From JAAZPT01 sp964544955 (GTDB lineage: Bacteria; Bacillota; Clostridia; Christensenellales; Aristaeellaceae): a DNA stretch of 53,619 bases. Both the position numbers and the translations under genes were made by a program. Shown here piece after piece: positions 7,390 through 15,892 of the stretch (positions are counted from its first letter, which is position 1; each line of letters begins with the position of its first letter). The stretch lies in the NCBI GenBank assembly GCA_964544955.1, contig CAZJEB010000010.1:1-53619 (forward strand), in the 5' to 3' direction. The notes under the pieces were generated by a model. The model was not told where the DNA came from. It saw only the letters and a program-made list of their open reading frames with translations, and did no database searches.

Positions 7390-7860
7390 TTAAAAATTAT
7401 ACACTAGTATATACTCATCTTCCCTATCCTCATACACCTTAAAGCCTAATTTAAAATACAGCTTGGCGGCATAGTTTTCCTTTTGTACGGAAAGGCTTGC
7501 CCTTTTATAGCCCTTGCTTTTAAGGTGCATAAGCATGGCTTTCATAAGGGCTTCACCTATGCCCTTACCCCTGTGCTGTGCCTTTACGGATATGGCAAAC
7601 TCCGGCACATCCTTAGCTATGCTACCATAGCCATCTATAATGCGCACCCAACATATACCCACAACTTCGCCATCCTCTGTGGCGCAAAGGGCATAGTCGT
7701 GGGGCAGTTCCCCAAACTTATCACGGTAGAGGGCTACACCAGGCTCGTATATTACACTAAAGGGGAAAGGATCCTCGCCCTTATGCACATATACACTTAA
7801 ATAAAGGAATTCCTTAAGCAAGGGATATTCCTGTGGGTATAATAATCTAATATTAAACAA
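7390..7860 (-). CDS. GNAT-family N-acetyltransferase
   Basis: The protein, about 156 aa, belongs to the GNAT fold, which transfers an acetyl group from acetyl-CoA to an amine. The acetyl-CoA binding motif is visible as HRGKGIGEALM, and the C-terminal part has the usual LSVQKENYAAKLYFKLGF pattern. I chose the TTG at 7860, giving FNIRLLYPQEYPLL as the N-terminus, because it follows a G-rich stretch and matches the usual family start; another TTG at 7884 would add eight residues without a ribosome site. The substrate is unknown. It converges on the DUF6440 gene. Confidence 0.8.
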   Translation of the reverse strand: MFNIRLLYPQEYPLLKEFLYLSVYVHKGEDPFPFSVIYEPGVALYRDKFGELPHDYALCATEDGEVVGICWVRIIDGYGSIAKDVPEFAISVKAQHRGKGIGEALMKAMLMHLKSKGYKRASLSVQKENYAAKLYFKLGFKVYEDREDEYILVYNF

Positions 7861-7916
7861 GGTTTGCCCCCAATCTAAAAGCAAGAGTAGCGTGTTATAA
7901 AGCTTATAAGCTTAAT

Positions 7917-8912
7917 TTATTTATTATTTTTAGTTTTCTTTTCAATTGCTTTAATTGAATTTAAGTAACTTTTTTCTACATTTGTTAAAGTTTTGGCTTG
8001 GAATTTTTTATATTCTTCTTGGGCTTTATCTAATGCTTGCTGATGACTTACTTCTCCAGAGCCTTCAAGAACATGCTCACCAGTTGATGAAAGAATAGAA
8101 TCTAGATGGGATATATAATCCTTCATATACATGGGTTTTTTCCTAATAGCTTGAACTTCTGCAAAGTCAAAATAACCAGATACGATATTATTCAATACCT
8201 TTAATTCATCTTCTTCCAAATAATTTTTGGCAATACCAATATCTTTCATCTTTGGTAGTTCACCCGAAAAAGTCTTTAGCCCCATAAAGGGTTTATCTGC
8301 ATCTACTCTGTTATAGATCAGTTCTGCAGCAGTATGTCCATGGGTAGCAAAATGAAGCTTATTTTGCACAATTTTAAAGAATTGAGTTGACTCATTACTA
8401 TTAGGATCATAATCTACACTAGTTGCATATAAATCTAGAACCTGACGATACATCACCTTTTCAGATGAACGGATGTCACGTATACGATCCAACAACTCTT
8501 TCCAATAGCTACCACCACCAAGCTCCTTTAGGCGAGCGTCATCCATAGTAAAGCCTTTAATCATATATTCTTTAATGCGCTCAGTTGCCCAAATTCTAAA
8601 CCTTGTTGCTATTGATGATTTTATCCTATACCCCAAAGAGATAATCATATCTAAATTGTAATGATAAACATTATAATTTTTTCCATCAGACGCAGTTGTT
8701 CGGAATTTCCGAACAACTGAATCTCTATCCAACTCGTTTTCGTCAAAAATATTTTTAATATGCTCACTTACATTAGATTTGCTAGTTTGATACAAGTTTA
8801 CAAGCTGTTCTTGTGTTAACCAAATAGTGCCTTCTTCAAGCTTTACATCTACATGTGTTAATCCATCTTCAGATTGATATATGATTATTCCACCATTGTT
8901 TTGATATTTCAT
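7917..8912 (-). CDS. RhuM-family (virulence RhuM-like) protein
   Basis: The 331-aa protein matches the RhuM family in length and pattern. The N-terminal half is a DNA-binding-like segment (GTIWLTQEQLVNLYQTSKSN and SVVRKFRTTASDGKNYNVYHYN), typical of phage antirepressor-like or KilA-N-like proteins, followed by FRIWATERIKEYMIKGF. The C-terminal part is helical and Lys-rich. RhuM proteins occur in genomic islands and near restriction or toxin genes; their biochemical role is not settled. Codon use is less rich in TTA/AGGCC-type words than in the neighbours and the gene stands alone, so horizontal acquisition is likely. Confidence 0.85.
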   Translation of the reverse strand: MKYQNNGGIIIYQSEDGLTHVDVKLEEGTIWLTQEQLVNLYQTSKSNVSEHIKNIFDENELDRDSVVRKFRTTASDGKNYNVYHYNLDMIISLGYRIKSSIATRFRIWATERIKEYMIKGFTMDDARLKELGGGSYWKELLDRIRDIRSSEKVMYRQVLDLYATSVDYDPNSNESTQFFKIVQNKLHFATHGHTAAELIYNRVDADKPFMGLKTFSGELPKMKDIGIAKNYLEEDELKVLNNIVSGYFDFAEVQAIRKKPMYMKDYISHLDSILSSTGEHVLEGSGEVSHQQALDKAQEEYKKFQAKTLTNVEKSYLNSIKAIEKKTKNNK

Positions 8913-9000
8913 TTTATAAACCTACTCAATCTATTCTAAATATGATTTTATTACTTATAAAACATCAGAATATATACTTTATATGTTCATCCTAATCTTT

Positions 9001-9642
9001 TTATTTAATTGCCTTAGGGTTTGTAATTAGTGTTTGCACCATTTCCGCCCAGCGTTTATCCTTTGTAGCTTGTTGTTTTGGTGAATATACATACCTTGCC
9101 CAATTGCGTTGGTAGCCTGGTGTTAGGTTTATAAAGGCCTCTTTAGCCTTAATATTATCACTAAGCCTTGTAATAATATCTGGTATAAAGGGAATATAAT
9201 CCTCAACCCTTTGGCTTGGTACATCCTTTTTGCCCCCACGTTTAACACGCTTTAGGCCTACTACTGTAAATGTATCATCAAGGGCAACCATTTGGTTAAA
9301 CTTGTAATCGCTTTTGCCCACATAGCCATCCACATCATCAACATCCAAGGTGGGGAGTATTTCATCCCTATGCACAAAGCTTTTATAGCGCTTATTGCCC
9401 TTTTTGGGGTAGGCCACAAGTAGCCTACCATCAATATTTAAGCCATTGTTTGCTATAACATCAAGCACACCTTGTTTAAATTGAGCCATGTTTTCAACAA
9501 AAAGTATAATTAAATTAACGGGCTGTTTGGGCATACCCTTTGTAATACTAAGGTCGGCAAAATAGCTTGCATCGGGCAAGTTAATTATATTGGCGCTATC
9601 GCCTAAGTTTAGCCTTAATTTTTTTAATGCTGAACTATCCAT
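9001..9642 (-). CDS. YdeI/OmpD-associated family protein
   Basis: The 213-aa cytoplasmic protein ends with the hallmark of the YdeI/OmpD-associated family (LTPGYQRNWARYVYSPKQ, then a Lys/Arg-rich helix ending MVQTLITNP). The N-terminal half is a separate domain, possibly related to small DUF3052-like domains, with a hydrophobic strand LIILFVENM. Family members have been linked to stress or bacteriocin tolerance, but no enzymatic role is firm. It is probably independent of RhuM, which is 88 bp downstream on the same strand. Confidence 0.75.
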   Translation of the reverse strand: MDSSALKKLRLNLGDSANIINLPDASYFADLSITKGMPKQPVNLIILFVENMAQFKQGVLDVIANNGLNIDGRLLVAYPKKGNKRYKSFVHRDEILPTLDVDDVDGYVGKSDYKFNQMVALDDTFTVVGLKRVKRGGKKDVPSQRVEDYIPFIPDIITRLSDNIKAKEAFINLTPGYQRNWARYVYSPKQQATKDKRWAEMVQTLITNPKAIK

Positions 9643-9657
9643 ATTACACCTATATTG

Positions 9658-9786
9658 TTAATTTGATTGGGAGTTTTTTACAACAAAACAAACAATATCA
9701 CCTTTGTTTAAGCCAAAGTTGATATTGTTTACAGCTAAGGTTTTACCATAGCTTTTTGAAAAATTTTGTAATTTTATTATTGCCAT
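9658..9786 (-). pseudogene. Remnant of an ABC-transporter ATPase, truncated at Walker A
   Basis: A 42-codon frame begins with ATG after a GGGAG ribosome site and reads like the start of an ABC ATPase: IKLQNFSKSYGKTLAVNNIN, then GLNKGDIVCFV. Where the Walker A motif (GxNGSGKST) should follow, the frame reads VKNSQSN and stops. The core of the protein is missing. No further ATPase sequence follows before the YdeI-like gene. It is therefore a decayed fragment or a very short leftover of a deleted transporter operon. Confidence 0.7.
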
Positions 9787-9799
9787 TAAAGCTCCCGCA

Positions 9800-10129
9800 T
9801 TAATCGTGGTTTTTTAGTTTTTCAGACTCCCAATGTATTACAAATGTTAATAATAGCCTTAAAACAACTACTGCACCAAGTAAAAGAACTTCATCTATAG
9901 TTCTAACGGTAACAGACTTTATAACCTCGGCAGCAAGTTTAAACTCTAAGCCTAAACTAATAGACTCTGCCAATTGTAATTTAACGTTTTTATTTGCAAC
10001 ATCAAACTTACCATTAATAAAAAGCACCAAAGCCCTTAGGGCACCAAATACCAATATGGCAACGCCAATAAACTCCAAGGCCCCAAAAATATACGGAACT
10101 ATTACATGCAAAAATTCTTCAATAATCAT
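9800..10129 (-). CDS. DUF1622 family membrane protein
   Basis: The 109-aa protein has three predicted membrane helices (about residues 12-36, 60-75 and 78-98) and matches DUF1622: an FGALEFIGVAILVFGALRAL first helix, the middle pattern LAESISLGLEFKLAAEVIKSV and TIDEVLLLGAVVVLR. Family members are small inner-membrane proteins of unknown function. The start follows an AGAGGGG ribosome site. The ABC ATPase remnant lies 13 bp downstream, so the gene may once have been part of a transporter operon. Confidence 0.8.
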   Translation of the reverse strand: MIIEEFLHVIVPYIFGALEFIGVAILVFGALRALVLFINGKFDVANKNVKLQLAESISLGLEFKLAAEVIKSVTVRTIDEVLLLGAVVVLRLLLTFVIHWESEKLKNHD

Positions 10130-10160
10130 AAAATACCCCTCTTTATTTATTATCTACTTC

Positions 10161-10189
10161 AATCTACCATAAACTATTGTTTAATTCAA
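10161..10189 (-). promoter_or_regulatory. Candidate promoter of the DUF1622 gene
   Basis: On the minus strand TTGAAT, 17 bases, then TAGATT, about 30 bases before the start codon at 10129. Confidence 0.5.
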
Positions 10190-10228
10190 TATGGAAAGCA
10201 ATAGATATAAATATAACAAGCTTTTATG

Positions 10229-12013
10229 TTAAGCCATTTTGCCCTCACGGAAGCGGAGCATTAGCTTACGAATAATTTCCGTATTGCGTGAAAGTTCGCT
10301 TTCCATATTATCACGCCTATAAGCCTTACAAAAATCATAATACCAAGCGCATAGTTCATCAAAGCTACCGTTATAGGTGTAGGTTTGCAAATCAAACTTA
10401 TTAAAGCAGCGTATACCCTCTATTATGTTAATAAGGTCAAATATAATATCCTTATCCTTATAAAAGGCCAATTTACTATAAAGTATTTCCTCAATGGCGT
10501 TTAGTTTGGAATAGTTAAGTTCCGCTATTTCTCGGCTTTTTTCAAATATTATTTTATCTATATTATGATTAACCAAGTAATTACTATCTAAGGAGTAAAT
10601 AAGCTCTTTATATGTAATAATATGGTATTTTGAAAGGGGAATAATGCAGCGAACAACATCCATATCGTTATACAAAAGCATACCGTAGTTTTTAGCATAG
10701 TCTGCCACAACATCATAGCCCTTACCCTCCCAAGCCACAACGCCTGCATAGGTAAAGCTAAACCTTAATAGGCTAGACATAGGTATATCGCCAAAGTCGC
10801 CCCAGTTTGTTAGGTAAAAATACTTAGCCTTATACTTAATAGCAAAGTTTAGCATATTGTTAATGTTGCTAAACATGGTATCATAATCGCCAATTAGGCG
10901 GTTCCAGCTATTTGTGCCACAGCAGAAGCCCACAAGGGGTTTTTGAGCTATTTTTTCCCTTAGTTCAGGGTTAGGATCGGCTTCATAATCCCAATCCAAG
11001 TATATAATATCATCAGGCAAATCCTTAATATAATCGGTTTTAAGTATTATATCATCCCACATCATAACAGTTTTACCCTTGCTTTTAACGTAGTTTGCAA
11101 GCTTTAGGGCAAAATCCTTATAGGCCGCAAAGGGATCTTCACAGGCTTTATTTTTGTGGGCGCAAAGGTCAAAGGTTTCATCAGCGCCAATGTTGAAAAT
11201 ATTGCTTCTAAACAGAGGGATGAATTCATCTATCATTGTTTTTATAAGTTCAAAGCTTCTATCATCAAAAATATTAAGGGTGTGCATCATCATCCTATCA
11301 ATAAAGGAGTATTCAGTTGCATCGGGGTTGTCCCTTTCGCAAAGGTCCTTATATTTTTGAGTTCTTAGCACTTCATAAAGGTGCCCAAAGGTAGCTATTG
11401 ATGGTATAAGCTCTATACCCCTTTTATAGGCGTATTGGTCAAGCTGTATAATATCGTTACTTGTAAGGGGGCATTTATCAAACCATACCTGTTGCATGCC
11501 CTCAAAGGCAAAAGTATGCTCTATATAAAGTTGCATTTGGTTATAGCGGGCAAAGCTACATTCATCTATAAGCCTTTTAATATAATCCAATTTAGGCACT
11601 TTGCCCCTTGTAATATCGTGGTAAAAGCCTCTGTTTTTTATGGCAGGTTTATCCTCTATTACCATAGATGGAATATTGTTTTTACTTAAAACAATTAACT
11701 GCAAAAGGGTGTAGCCCGCATATAATAAGCCACGGTAGCCCCCTGCTTTTACGGTAATAATGTTGCTTGTTTCCAGCCTATACTCTTCCTTACCCATGCT
11801 TTTATCAAAGGCAAAAACTATGTTAGCTTTTTTTGCTTGGCCTAATACCTTTAATTTAAAGCCTAAGCTTTTATGTATATTGTTGTTAAATATTTCAGCG
11901 GCATCAAAATCCTCTGTTTGTAGCACAAACTGTTTTTTTATTGTAATGCTTGGCCCCACAACTTCTTCAACCTTTTTAGGGCGTGGCAAAAGCCTGTTAA
12001 TAAAATCTATCAT
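10229..12013 (-). CDS. Glycoside hydrolase family 20 beta-N-acetylhexosaminidase
   Basis: The 594-aa enzyme removes terminal N-acetylglucosamine or N-acetylgalactosamine. Residues about 1-120 form the alpha/beta domain that precedes GH20 barrels. The catalytic TIM barrel starts at RGFYHDITRGKVP (about 128), and the paired catalytic acids are Asp278-Glu279 in NIGADETFDL. There is no signal peptide, so it acts in the cytoplasm on imported oligosaccharides or recycled wall fragments. It stands alone, with a GGGAG ribosome site. The C-terminal 200 residues are helical, as in other intracellular Firmicutes members. Confidence 0.9.
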   Translation of the reverse strand: MIDFINRLLPRPKKVEEVVGPSITIKKQFVLQTEDFDAAEIFNNNIHKSLGFKLKVLGQAKKANIVFAFDKSMGKEEYRLETSNIITVKAGGYRGLLYAGYTLLQLIVLSKNNIPSMVIEDKPAIKNRGFYHDITRGKVPKLDYIKRLIDECSFARYNQMQLYIEHTFAFEGMQQVWFDKCPLTSNDIIQLDQYAYKRGIELIPSIATFGHLYEVLRTQKYKDLCERDNPDATEYSFIDRMMMHTLNIFDDRSFELIKTMIDEFIPLFRSNIFNIGADETFDLCAHKNKACEDPFAAYKDFALKLANYVKSKGKTVMMWDDIILKTDYIKDLPDDIIYLDWDYEADPNPELREKIAQKPLVGFCCGTNSWNRLIGDYDTMFSNINNMLNFAIKYKAKYFYLTNWGDFGDIPMSSLLRFSFTYAGVVAWEGKGYDVVADYAKNYGMLLYNDMDVVRCIIPLSKYHIITYKELIYSLDSNYLVNHNIDKIIFEKSREIAELNYSKLNAIEEILYSKLAFYKDKDIIFDLINIIEGIRCFNKFDLQTYTYNGSFDELCAWYYDFCKAYRRDNMESELSRNTEIIRKLMLRFREGKMA

Positions 12014-12418
12014 TTATATCTCCCATCTTGGAATTTTTTAATCATACTATATTATAAACCATAAAGCATTAAATTTAAATGTATTTTTGTAATATTTGGA
12101 AAAGTTTTTATATTATATTGCAATTTTTATTGTATATTAAGCCTTTGCAAGTTTTATTTTTTACAATTATTGTTGGGCAAAAAACTAGGGGAACACTTTA
12201 CATAAGTTTTACAAATTTAAAAATTAAAGCGGATTTTAATTATGTAATAAGCCCCAATTTTTATAATAATTTACCACAAAATTAAGTGAGTAAGGCACTT
12301 TTAAATTTTTTAAGATTTTGTTAAATTATTTGACAATTTTGTAAAATATTGTATAATGTAATTGATTTGATGGACTAGTCTTTCAAATTTTTATTTACAT
12401 AAAAAGGATGGTAATGCT
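12014..12418. other. AT-rich divergent intergenic region
   Basis: This 405-bp stretch lies between the GH20 gene and the divergent UPF0316 gene. It holds the plus-strand promoter at 12330-12357 and, on the minus strand, a TATAAT near 12050 that could serve GH20. A 68-codon frame at 12079-12285 has no ribosome site and biased low-complexity composition, and I do not call it a gene. Confidence 0.5.
12330..12357 (+). promoter_or_regulatory. Sigma-A promoter of the UPF0316 gene
   Basis: Perfect TTGACA, 16 bases, then perfect TATAAT, about 60 bases upstream of the ATG at 12419. Confidence 0.8.
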
Positions 12419-12940
12419 ATGCAAACTTTATTGGTATATGCTGTAATACTAGTTGCTAAAATTGTAGAAGTTAGTATTGGTACATTGCGCATAATGCTTA
12501 TAACAAGGGGTGAAAAGCTTATTGGTGCTTTAATAAGCTTTGTTGAAATTTGCCTATGGGTATTTATAGCATCTAGCGTGTTAAACGACCTAAGCAGCGA
12601 CCCCATTAAAGCTTTACTTTATGCCGCAGGCTTTGCCATTGGTAACTATATAGGCAGCTTTTTTGAATCCAAATTAGCCTTGGGCACAGTAAAAATCGAG
12701 GCTATAGTTATGAAGGAGCATGGTGAGCACCTTGCTACTGCCATAAGGGAGAAGGGCTATGCTGTAACCGTTGTTGATGCCATGGGTATGAACCACGAGC
12801 GCAATATACTTTACATGATAATAAAGCGTAAGGATTGCAAAGTGGTTTGCGACATGATAAAGGCCACAGAGGATAATGTGGTTTTAACAATTAACGATAT
12901 TAAGCCTGTATACGGTGGTTATGGCTTTATTAGAAAATAA
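12419..12940 (+). CDS. UPF0316 (DUF5698/DUF2179) membrane protein
   Basis: The 173-aa protein has an N-terminal membrane domain of three helices (about residues 3-25, 38-58 and 65-85) with the pattern KIVEVSIGTLRIMLITRG. A cytoplasmic DUF2179-type domain (about 95-173) follows, with AIREKGYAVTVVDAMG and ending KPVYGGYGFIRK. This matches the UPF0316 family, typical length 170-190. The function is unknown; related DUF2179 domains occur in membrane proteins of Gram-positive bacteria. It is monocistronic, with a consensus promoter and a terminator. Confidence 0.85.
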   Translation: MQTLLVYAVILVAKIVEVSIGTLRIMLITRGEKLIGALISFVEICLWVFIASSVLNDLSSDPIKALLYAAGFAIGNYIGSFFESKLALGTVKIEAIVMKEHGEHLATAIREKGYAVTVVDAMGMNHERNILYMIIKRKDCKVVCDMIKATEDNVVLTINDIKPVYGGYGFIRK

Positions 12941-12943
12941 TAC

Positions 12944-12974
12944 AAAATAAGCACTATATGTGCTTTTTATTTTG
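12944..12974 (+). terminator. Terminator after the UPF0316 gene
   Basis: AAGCAC and GTGCTT form a stem with a 5-nt loop inside a longer AAAATAAG/CTTTTTATTTT repeat, directly after the stop. Confidence 0.75.
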
Positions 12975-13030
12975 AACAAAACTGCTTTGTAATTCGTTAT
13001 ATAATTAGAATGTTTGTGGGAGGGATTTAT

Positions 13031-13573
13031 TTGAAAAAGTTATTAATAATATTTTTATGCCTTATACTAATACCCCATGCCGCCTTTGCCCAAGCAAACC
13101 AAGCCATAAAGTTGGACATTATATTTAGTTATGAATGCACCCACAACATGGGCGAGCTTGGCGAAGAGGGTGGATTTTTACTTGTGCTACTGGAAAATGG
13201 TTATATTAAATATAGCCAATTATTAGTTGGTGAAAGCAAGCCCGCCTATACAGATACTTATAGAATTGACAAAAAATATGTGGAGCAAATTGAAAGCATT
13301 ATAGATAACAGCAAACTTGAAGCTGTGCCCACAGTGCTATACAATGGCACAGAGGATGGTATTACAAACAATATAGGTCTAAAGGGTATGTACTACTTGG
13401 CTAGCAATATAATGTATACCACCGATGAGTATTTGGAAAAATTAGACCCTAGCAAAAAGCAAAATGCCCTATATGAAAACCAACTTTTAGCTGTGTTTGA
13501 GGATATACAAAAGGTGTTTAGCGAAGCGGGCTTTGAACTAAACCTTGAAAGCTTTAAAAAAATAGAAAAGTAA
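13031..13573 (+). CDS. Secreted protein, first of four tandem paralogues
   Basis: The start is taken as TTG at 13031, six bases after GGAGGG, which places the signal peptide (KKLLIIFLCLILIPHAAFA) exactly at the N-terminus; the ATG at 13010 would add seven residues and lies before that ribosome site. The mature protein, about 160 aa, shares with the next three genes a central acidic/aromatic pattern, an IP/VP-x-x-L-x-NG-x-x-x-G segment, and a C-terminal helix ending in GF/GY-x-L-x-x-x-SF. It has no Cys in the mature part except one near the N-terminus. The family is not recognised. The four genes run head to tail with 4-10 bp gaps and form one operon. Confidence 0.75.
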   Translation: MKKLLIIFLCLILIPHAAFAQANQAIKLDIIFSYECTHNMGELGEEGGFLLVLLENGYIKYSQLLVGESKPAYTDTYRIDKKYVEQIESIIDNSKLEAVPTVLYNGTEDGITNNIGLKGMYYLASNIMYTTDEYLEKLDPSKKQNALYENQLLAVFEDIQKVFSEAGFELNLESFKKIEK

Positions 13574-13583
13574 CGGAGTAAAC

Positions 13584-14114
13584 ATGAAAAAAATACTAAT
13601 TATAAGCGCATTAATACTATGCCTAATATTGCCAAACTTTGCCCTTGCAGGCTTAGAGAACGCCAACGAACCCGTATTTAGTTACAGAGCCCTTGTAAGC
13701 TTAGGTAACATTGGTGATTATGGTGGCTATGATTTAAAGCTGTTTAAAAATGGCGAAATAGAGTTAAGCCAACTTGAAATTGGTAGCTGTGACCCCACAA
13801 GCACCAACTTTTATAACTTGCCCATAGAAGCTGTACAGGAAGTTTTTGATGCAATAGAGGGGGCGGATATAAAAAACATACCCCTTGTGCTTAACAATGG
13901 TAGCAAAAGTGGTATAGTAAGCAGCTTTGGTTTTAACTACACCTATGTTAATGGCATAAACATGGCAATTACAGATGAGGGCGAAATAAGGGAAGAATAT
14001 GTTAAAAACGCCCATTATGAAAATGCCGTGCTTGAGCTATTTAATAAAATTGGGGATATATTAAATAAACAAGGCTATGAGTTAAGCCTATATAGCTTTA
14101 AAACATTAGGGTAA
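13584..14114 (+). CDS. Secreted protein, second of four tandem paralogues
   Basis: The 176-aa product has a signal peptide (about 1-22) and the mature motif EPVFSYRALVSLG. Then come the shared IPLVLNNGSKSG segment and a final helix ending GYELSLYSF. It starts ten bases after the first paralogue's stop, with an ACGGAG ribosome site. Similarity to its neighbours is visible by eye in the order of motifs, so it arose by tandem duplication. No catalytic motif is evident; an extracytoplasmic binding or structural role is only a guess. Confidence 0.75.
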   Translation: MKKILIISALILCLILPNFALAGLENANEPVFSYRALVSLGNIGDYGGYDLKLFKNGEIELSQLEIGSCDPTSTNFYNLPIEAVQEVFDAIEGADIKNIPLVLNNGSKSGIVSSFGFNYTYVNGINMAITDEGEIREEYVKNAHYENAVLELFNKIGDILNKQGYELSLYSFKTLG

Positions 14115-14118
14115 TATT

Positions 14119-14655
14119 ATGAAAAAATTATTAGCCATGCTTTTAGTTTTTATAATGCTTTGCCCCACAGGCATTGCCCAAGAGGAAAACCCTGTATTTG
14201 CTTATAGTTATACGGTTTTATTTTCCCCAAAGCCATGGCACTTTGATTTTAAGCTGTATGAAAATGGGCTTATTACATATGAAAGCTGGGTTTTTGATAC
14301 CAAAACCTTGGATAAAGTTGAAAGAAGCGAAAAGTTTAACATAGCCCCTGAATATGTTAAAGAGATAATTGAGGTAATAGAACAAGGAAATATAAGCGAT
14401 ATACCAGCCTATTTAAACACTAAAACAGAAGATGCCCCTGCAATGCGTTTTAACTTTAACGGTAAAGAGATATATGGCGAGGGTATATATTATATTGACC
14501 CCTTATTATTTTTTAAGTACAACTTTGGCATAGAGGACTTTTTTACCGCCACATATTTAAATAGAACCCTTAAGTTGTTTTCAGGCATTCAAGAAGTATT
14601 TGCTCGTGCGGGTTATAAATTAGAAACATATGGTTTTGAAACAATGGAGGAATAA
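14119..14655 (+). CDS. Secreted protein, third of four tandem paralogues
   Basis: The 178-aa product has a signal peptide (about 1-20, ending GIAQ) and the shared NPVFAYSYTVLF opening. It also has a weaker version of the middle segment (IPAYLNTKTEDAP, where the NG of the other copies is lost) and the closing AGYKLETYGFETM. The start codon follows the previous stop by four bases, and the ribosome site is weak, so translation may depend on coupling. It is the most divergent copy around the central motif. Function is unknown. Confidence 0.75.
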   Translation: MKKLLAMLLVFIMLCPTGIAQEENPVFAYSYTVLFSPKPWHFDFKLYENGLITYESWVFDTKTLDKVERSEKFNIAPEYVKEIIEVIEQGNISDIPAYLNTKTEDAPAMRFNFNGKEIYGEGIYYIDPLLFFKYNFGIEDFFTATYLNRTLKLFSGIQEVFARAGYKLETYGFETMEE

Positions 14656-14656
14656 T

Positions 14657-15178
14657 ATGAAAAAAATTTTTACTTTATTTTTAGCCCTTTTAAGCCTTAT
14701 ACCCACAGCCCTTGCCGGGGAGGATTATTCTGGACACCCCTGGTTTGCTAAGGAACAGCCCCTATTTGCATACTCTGAAGAGTCAACTGACCCTCACCTT
14801 AGCTTTACAATAGTGCTTTACAATGATGGTAAACTTATACAAAACCAAGACCATAACACCGTTGTTGAGTATAACTTTGATAGTAGCTTTGTTGATACAA
14901 TAAGCAATATTATAGATAAGGCGGATTTATCAACAATACCAAGTGAGCTATATAACGGCAGTTATGATGGAAGTGCCAACAGCTTTTTGTTTAAGGAAAA
15001 ATATATTACAGCTATGAACATTATACTTAGCGTTGATGATAGCGTGTATGTTGCCGATGAATATAAGGAAAACCGTGAACAAGAAAAAACTGTTTATAGC
15101 CTTTATAGCAAAATACGCAAGGCCTTTAAAGACGTGGGCTATGATTTTAGGCTTAACAGTTTTACACCTATAAATTAG
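14657..15178 (+). CDS. Secreted protein, fourth of four tandem paralogues
   Basis: The ATG at 14657 is chosen because it follows a good GGAGG site, which lies at the end of the third gene, and begins directly with the signal peptide; an upstream ATG at 14630 would lie inside the previous gene. The product is 173 aa. It shares QPLFAYSEES, IPSELYNGSYDG and the closing VGYDFRLNSF. A terminator follows, so this is the last gene of the unit. Its mature N-terminus has extra Trp and His residues (GHPWFAKE) not seen in the other copies. Confidence 0.75.
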   Translation: MKKIFTLFLALLSLIPTALAGEDYSGHPWFAKEQPLFAYSEESTDPHLSFTIVLYNDGKLIQNQDHNTVVEYNFDSSFVDTISNIIDKADLSTIPSELYNGSYDGSANSFLFKEKYITAMNIILSVDDSVYVADEYKENREQEKTVYSLYSKIRKAFKDVGYDFRLNSFTPIN

Positions 15179-15184
15179 GCAAAC

Positions 15185-15212
15185 AAAAAACGAGGTAATA
15201 CCTCGTTTTTTT
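15185..15212. terminator. Bidirectional terminator between the paralogue operon and the YheO-type regulator
   Basis: ACGAGG and CCTCGT pair around TAATA, flanked by A and T runs. It serves the plus-strand paralogue operon and the convergent regulator gene. Confidence 0.8.
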
Positions 15213-15222
15213 AATGTTAAGT

Positions 15223-15873
15223 TTAGTTTTCTTTCCTAATTTCATCCAAATAGCTGTAAACGGTAACCTTTGATATGCCCATGCGTTCGGCAACCCTATC
15301 AATAGCACCCTTGGCAAGAAATACGCCTTGTTCCTCCATTTTACGGATAACATCTAATTTTTCCTTACGGTCTGGCTCGGCACTTATTAGGTTTTTAGTA
15401 ACAATACTATCAATAATATCGTTTACCATATCCTCAAGGTGCAAAGTATCTGGAATTACGGTTTCGCTTGGTTTTTCATCAGGGAAATCTAAATATTGGG
15501 CAAAGTAGTTACAAGCTTTTTCAAAATGGCCAATATTGATATTTAAGCATATTGCGCCTATAACAACATTTTCCTTGTTGCGTAAAAACACGCTTGAGGA
15601 CCTTATTGTATTGCCGTTTTTGCTAACAAACCTATAATTAGCTAAATAGTTACCATTGAAGCGTGGTGATAGTAGCACCCTATCAATGAGGTGGTTGAAA
15701 GATTGACCAATTTGCCTACCCGTAACTTCTGTATTAACAGCATATACTACGGAGGATTGAGGTTGGCTTAAATCGTGCAACACAACTTCAACGTCGCTAC
15801 CAAGGGCTTCACCAAGCATATCAACAATTGGTATATAGGGTTTTAAATCATCCACTATATTGTTTTTATTCAT
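15223..15873 (-). CDS. YheO/DauR-type transcriptional regulator (PAS-like plus HTH)
   Basis: The product is 216 aa from the ATG at 15873, which follows GAGGAG by six bases; an ATG at 15906 lies before this site and inside a palindrome, so it is not used. The N-terminal two thirds form a YheO-like PAS domain (PYIPIVDMLGEALGSDVEVV, VVLHDLSQP). The C-terminal third is a helix-turn-helix (AIDRVAERMGISKVTVYSYL). A known relative, DauR of Pseudomonas, controls D-arginine catabolism. Here it sits beside genes for a D-amino-acid enzyme, RidA, an amidase and a transporter. A 31-bp palindrome just downstream of its own -10 box suggests autoregulation. Confidence 0.85.
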   Translation of the reverse strand: MNKNNIVDDLKPYIPIVDMLGEALGSDVEVVLHDLSQPQSSVVYAVNTEVTGRQIGQSFNHLIDRVLLSPRFNGNYLANYRFVSKNGNTIRSSSVFLRNKENVVIGAICLNINIGHFEKACNYFAQYLDFPDEKPSETVIPDTLHLEDMVNDIIDSIVTKNLISAEPDRKEKLDVIRKMEEQGVFLAKGAIDRVAERMGISKVTVYSYLDEIRKEN

Positions 15874-15892
15874 GTTACACTCCTCTATATTA

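Noticed and set aside
9001..9642. Grouping RhuM-like, YdeI-like and DUF1622 genes as a defence island
   Set aside because: The genes are separated by independent gaps, one may have its own promoter, and no restriction, toxin or nuclease partner is present; shared function is not supported.
12079..12285. 68-codon plus-strand frame in the GH20/UPF0316 gap
   Set aside because: No ribosome site, AT-driven composition and location in the promoter region of the next gene.
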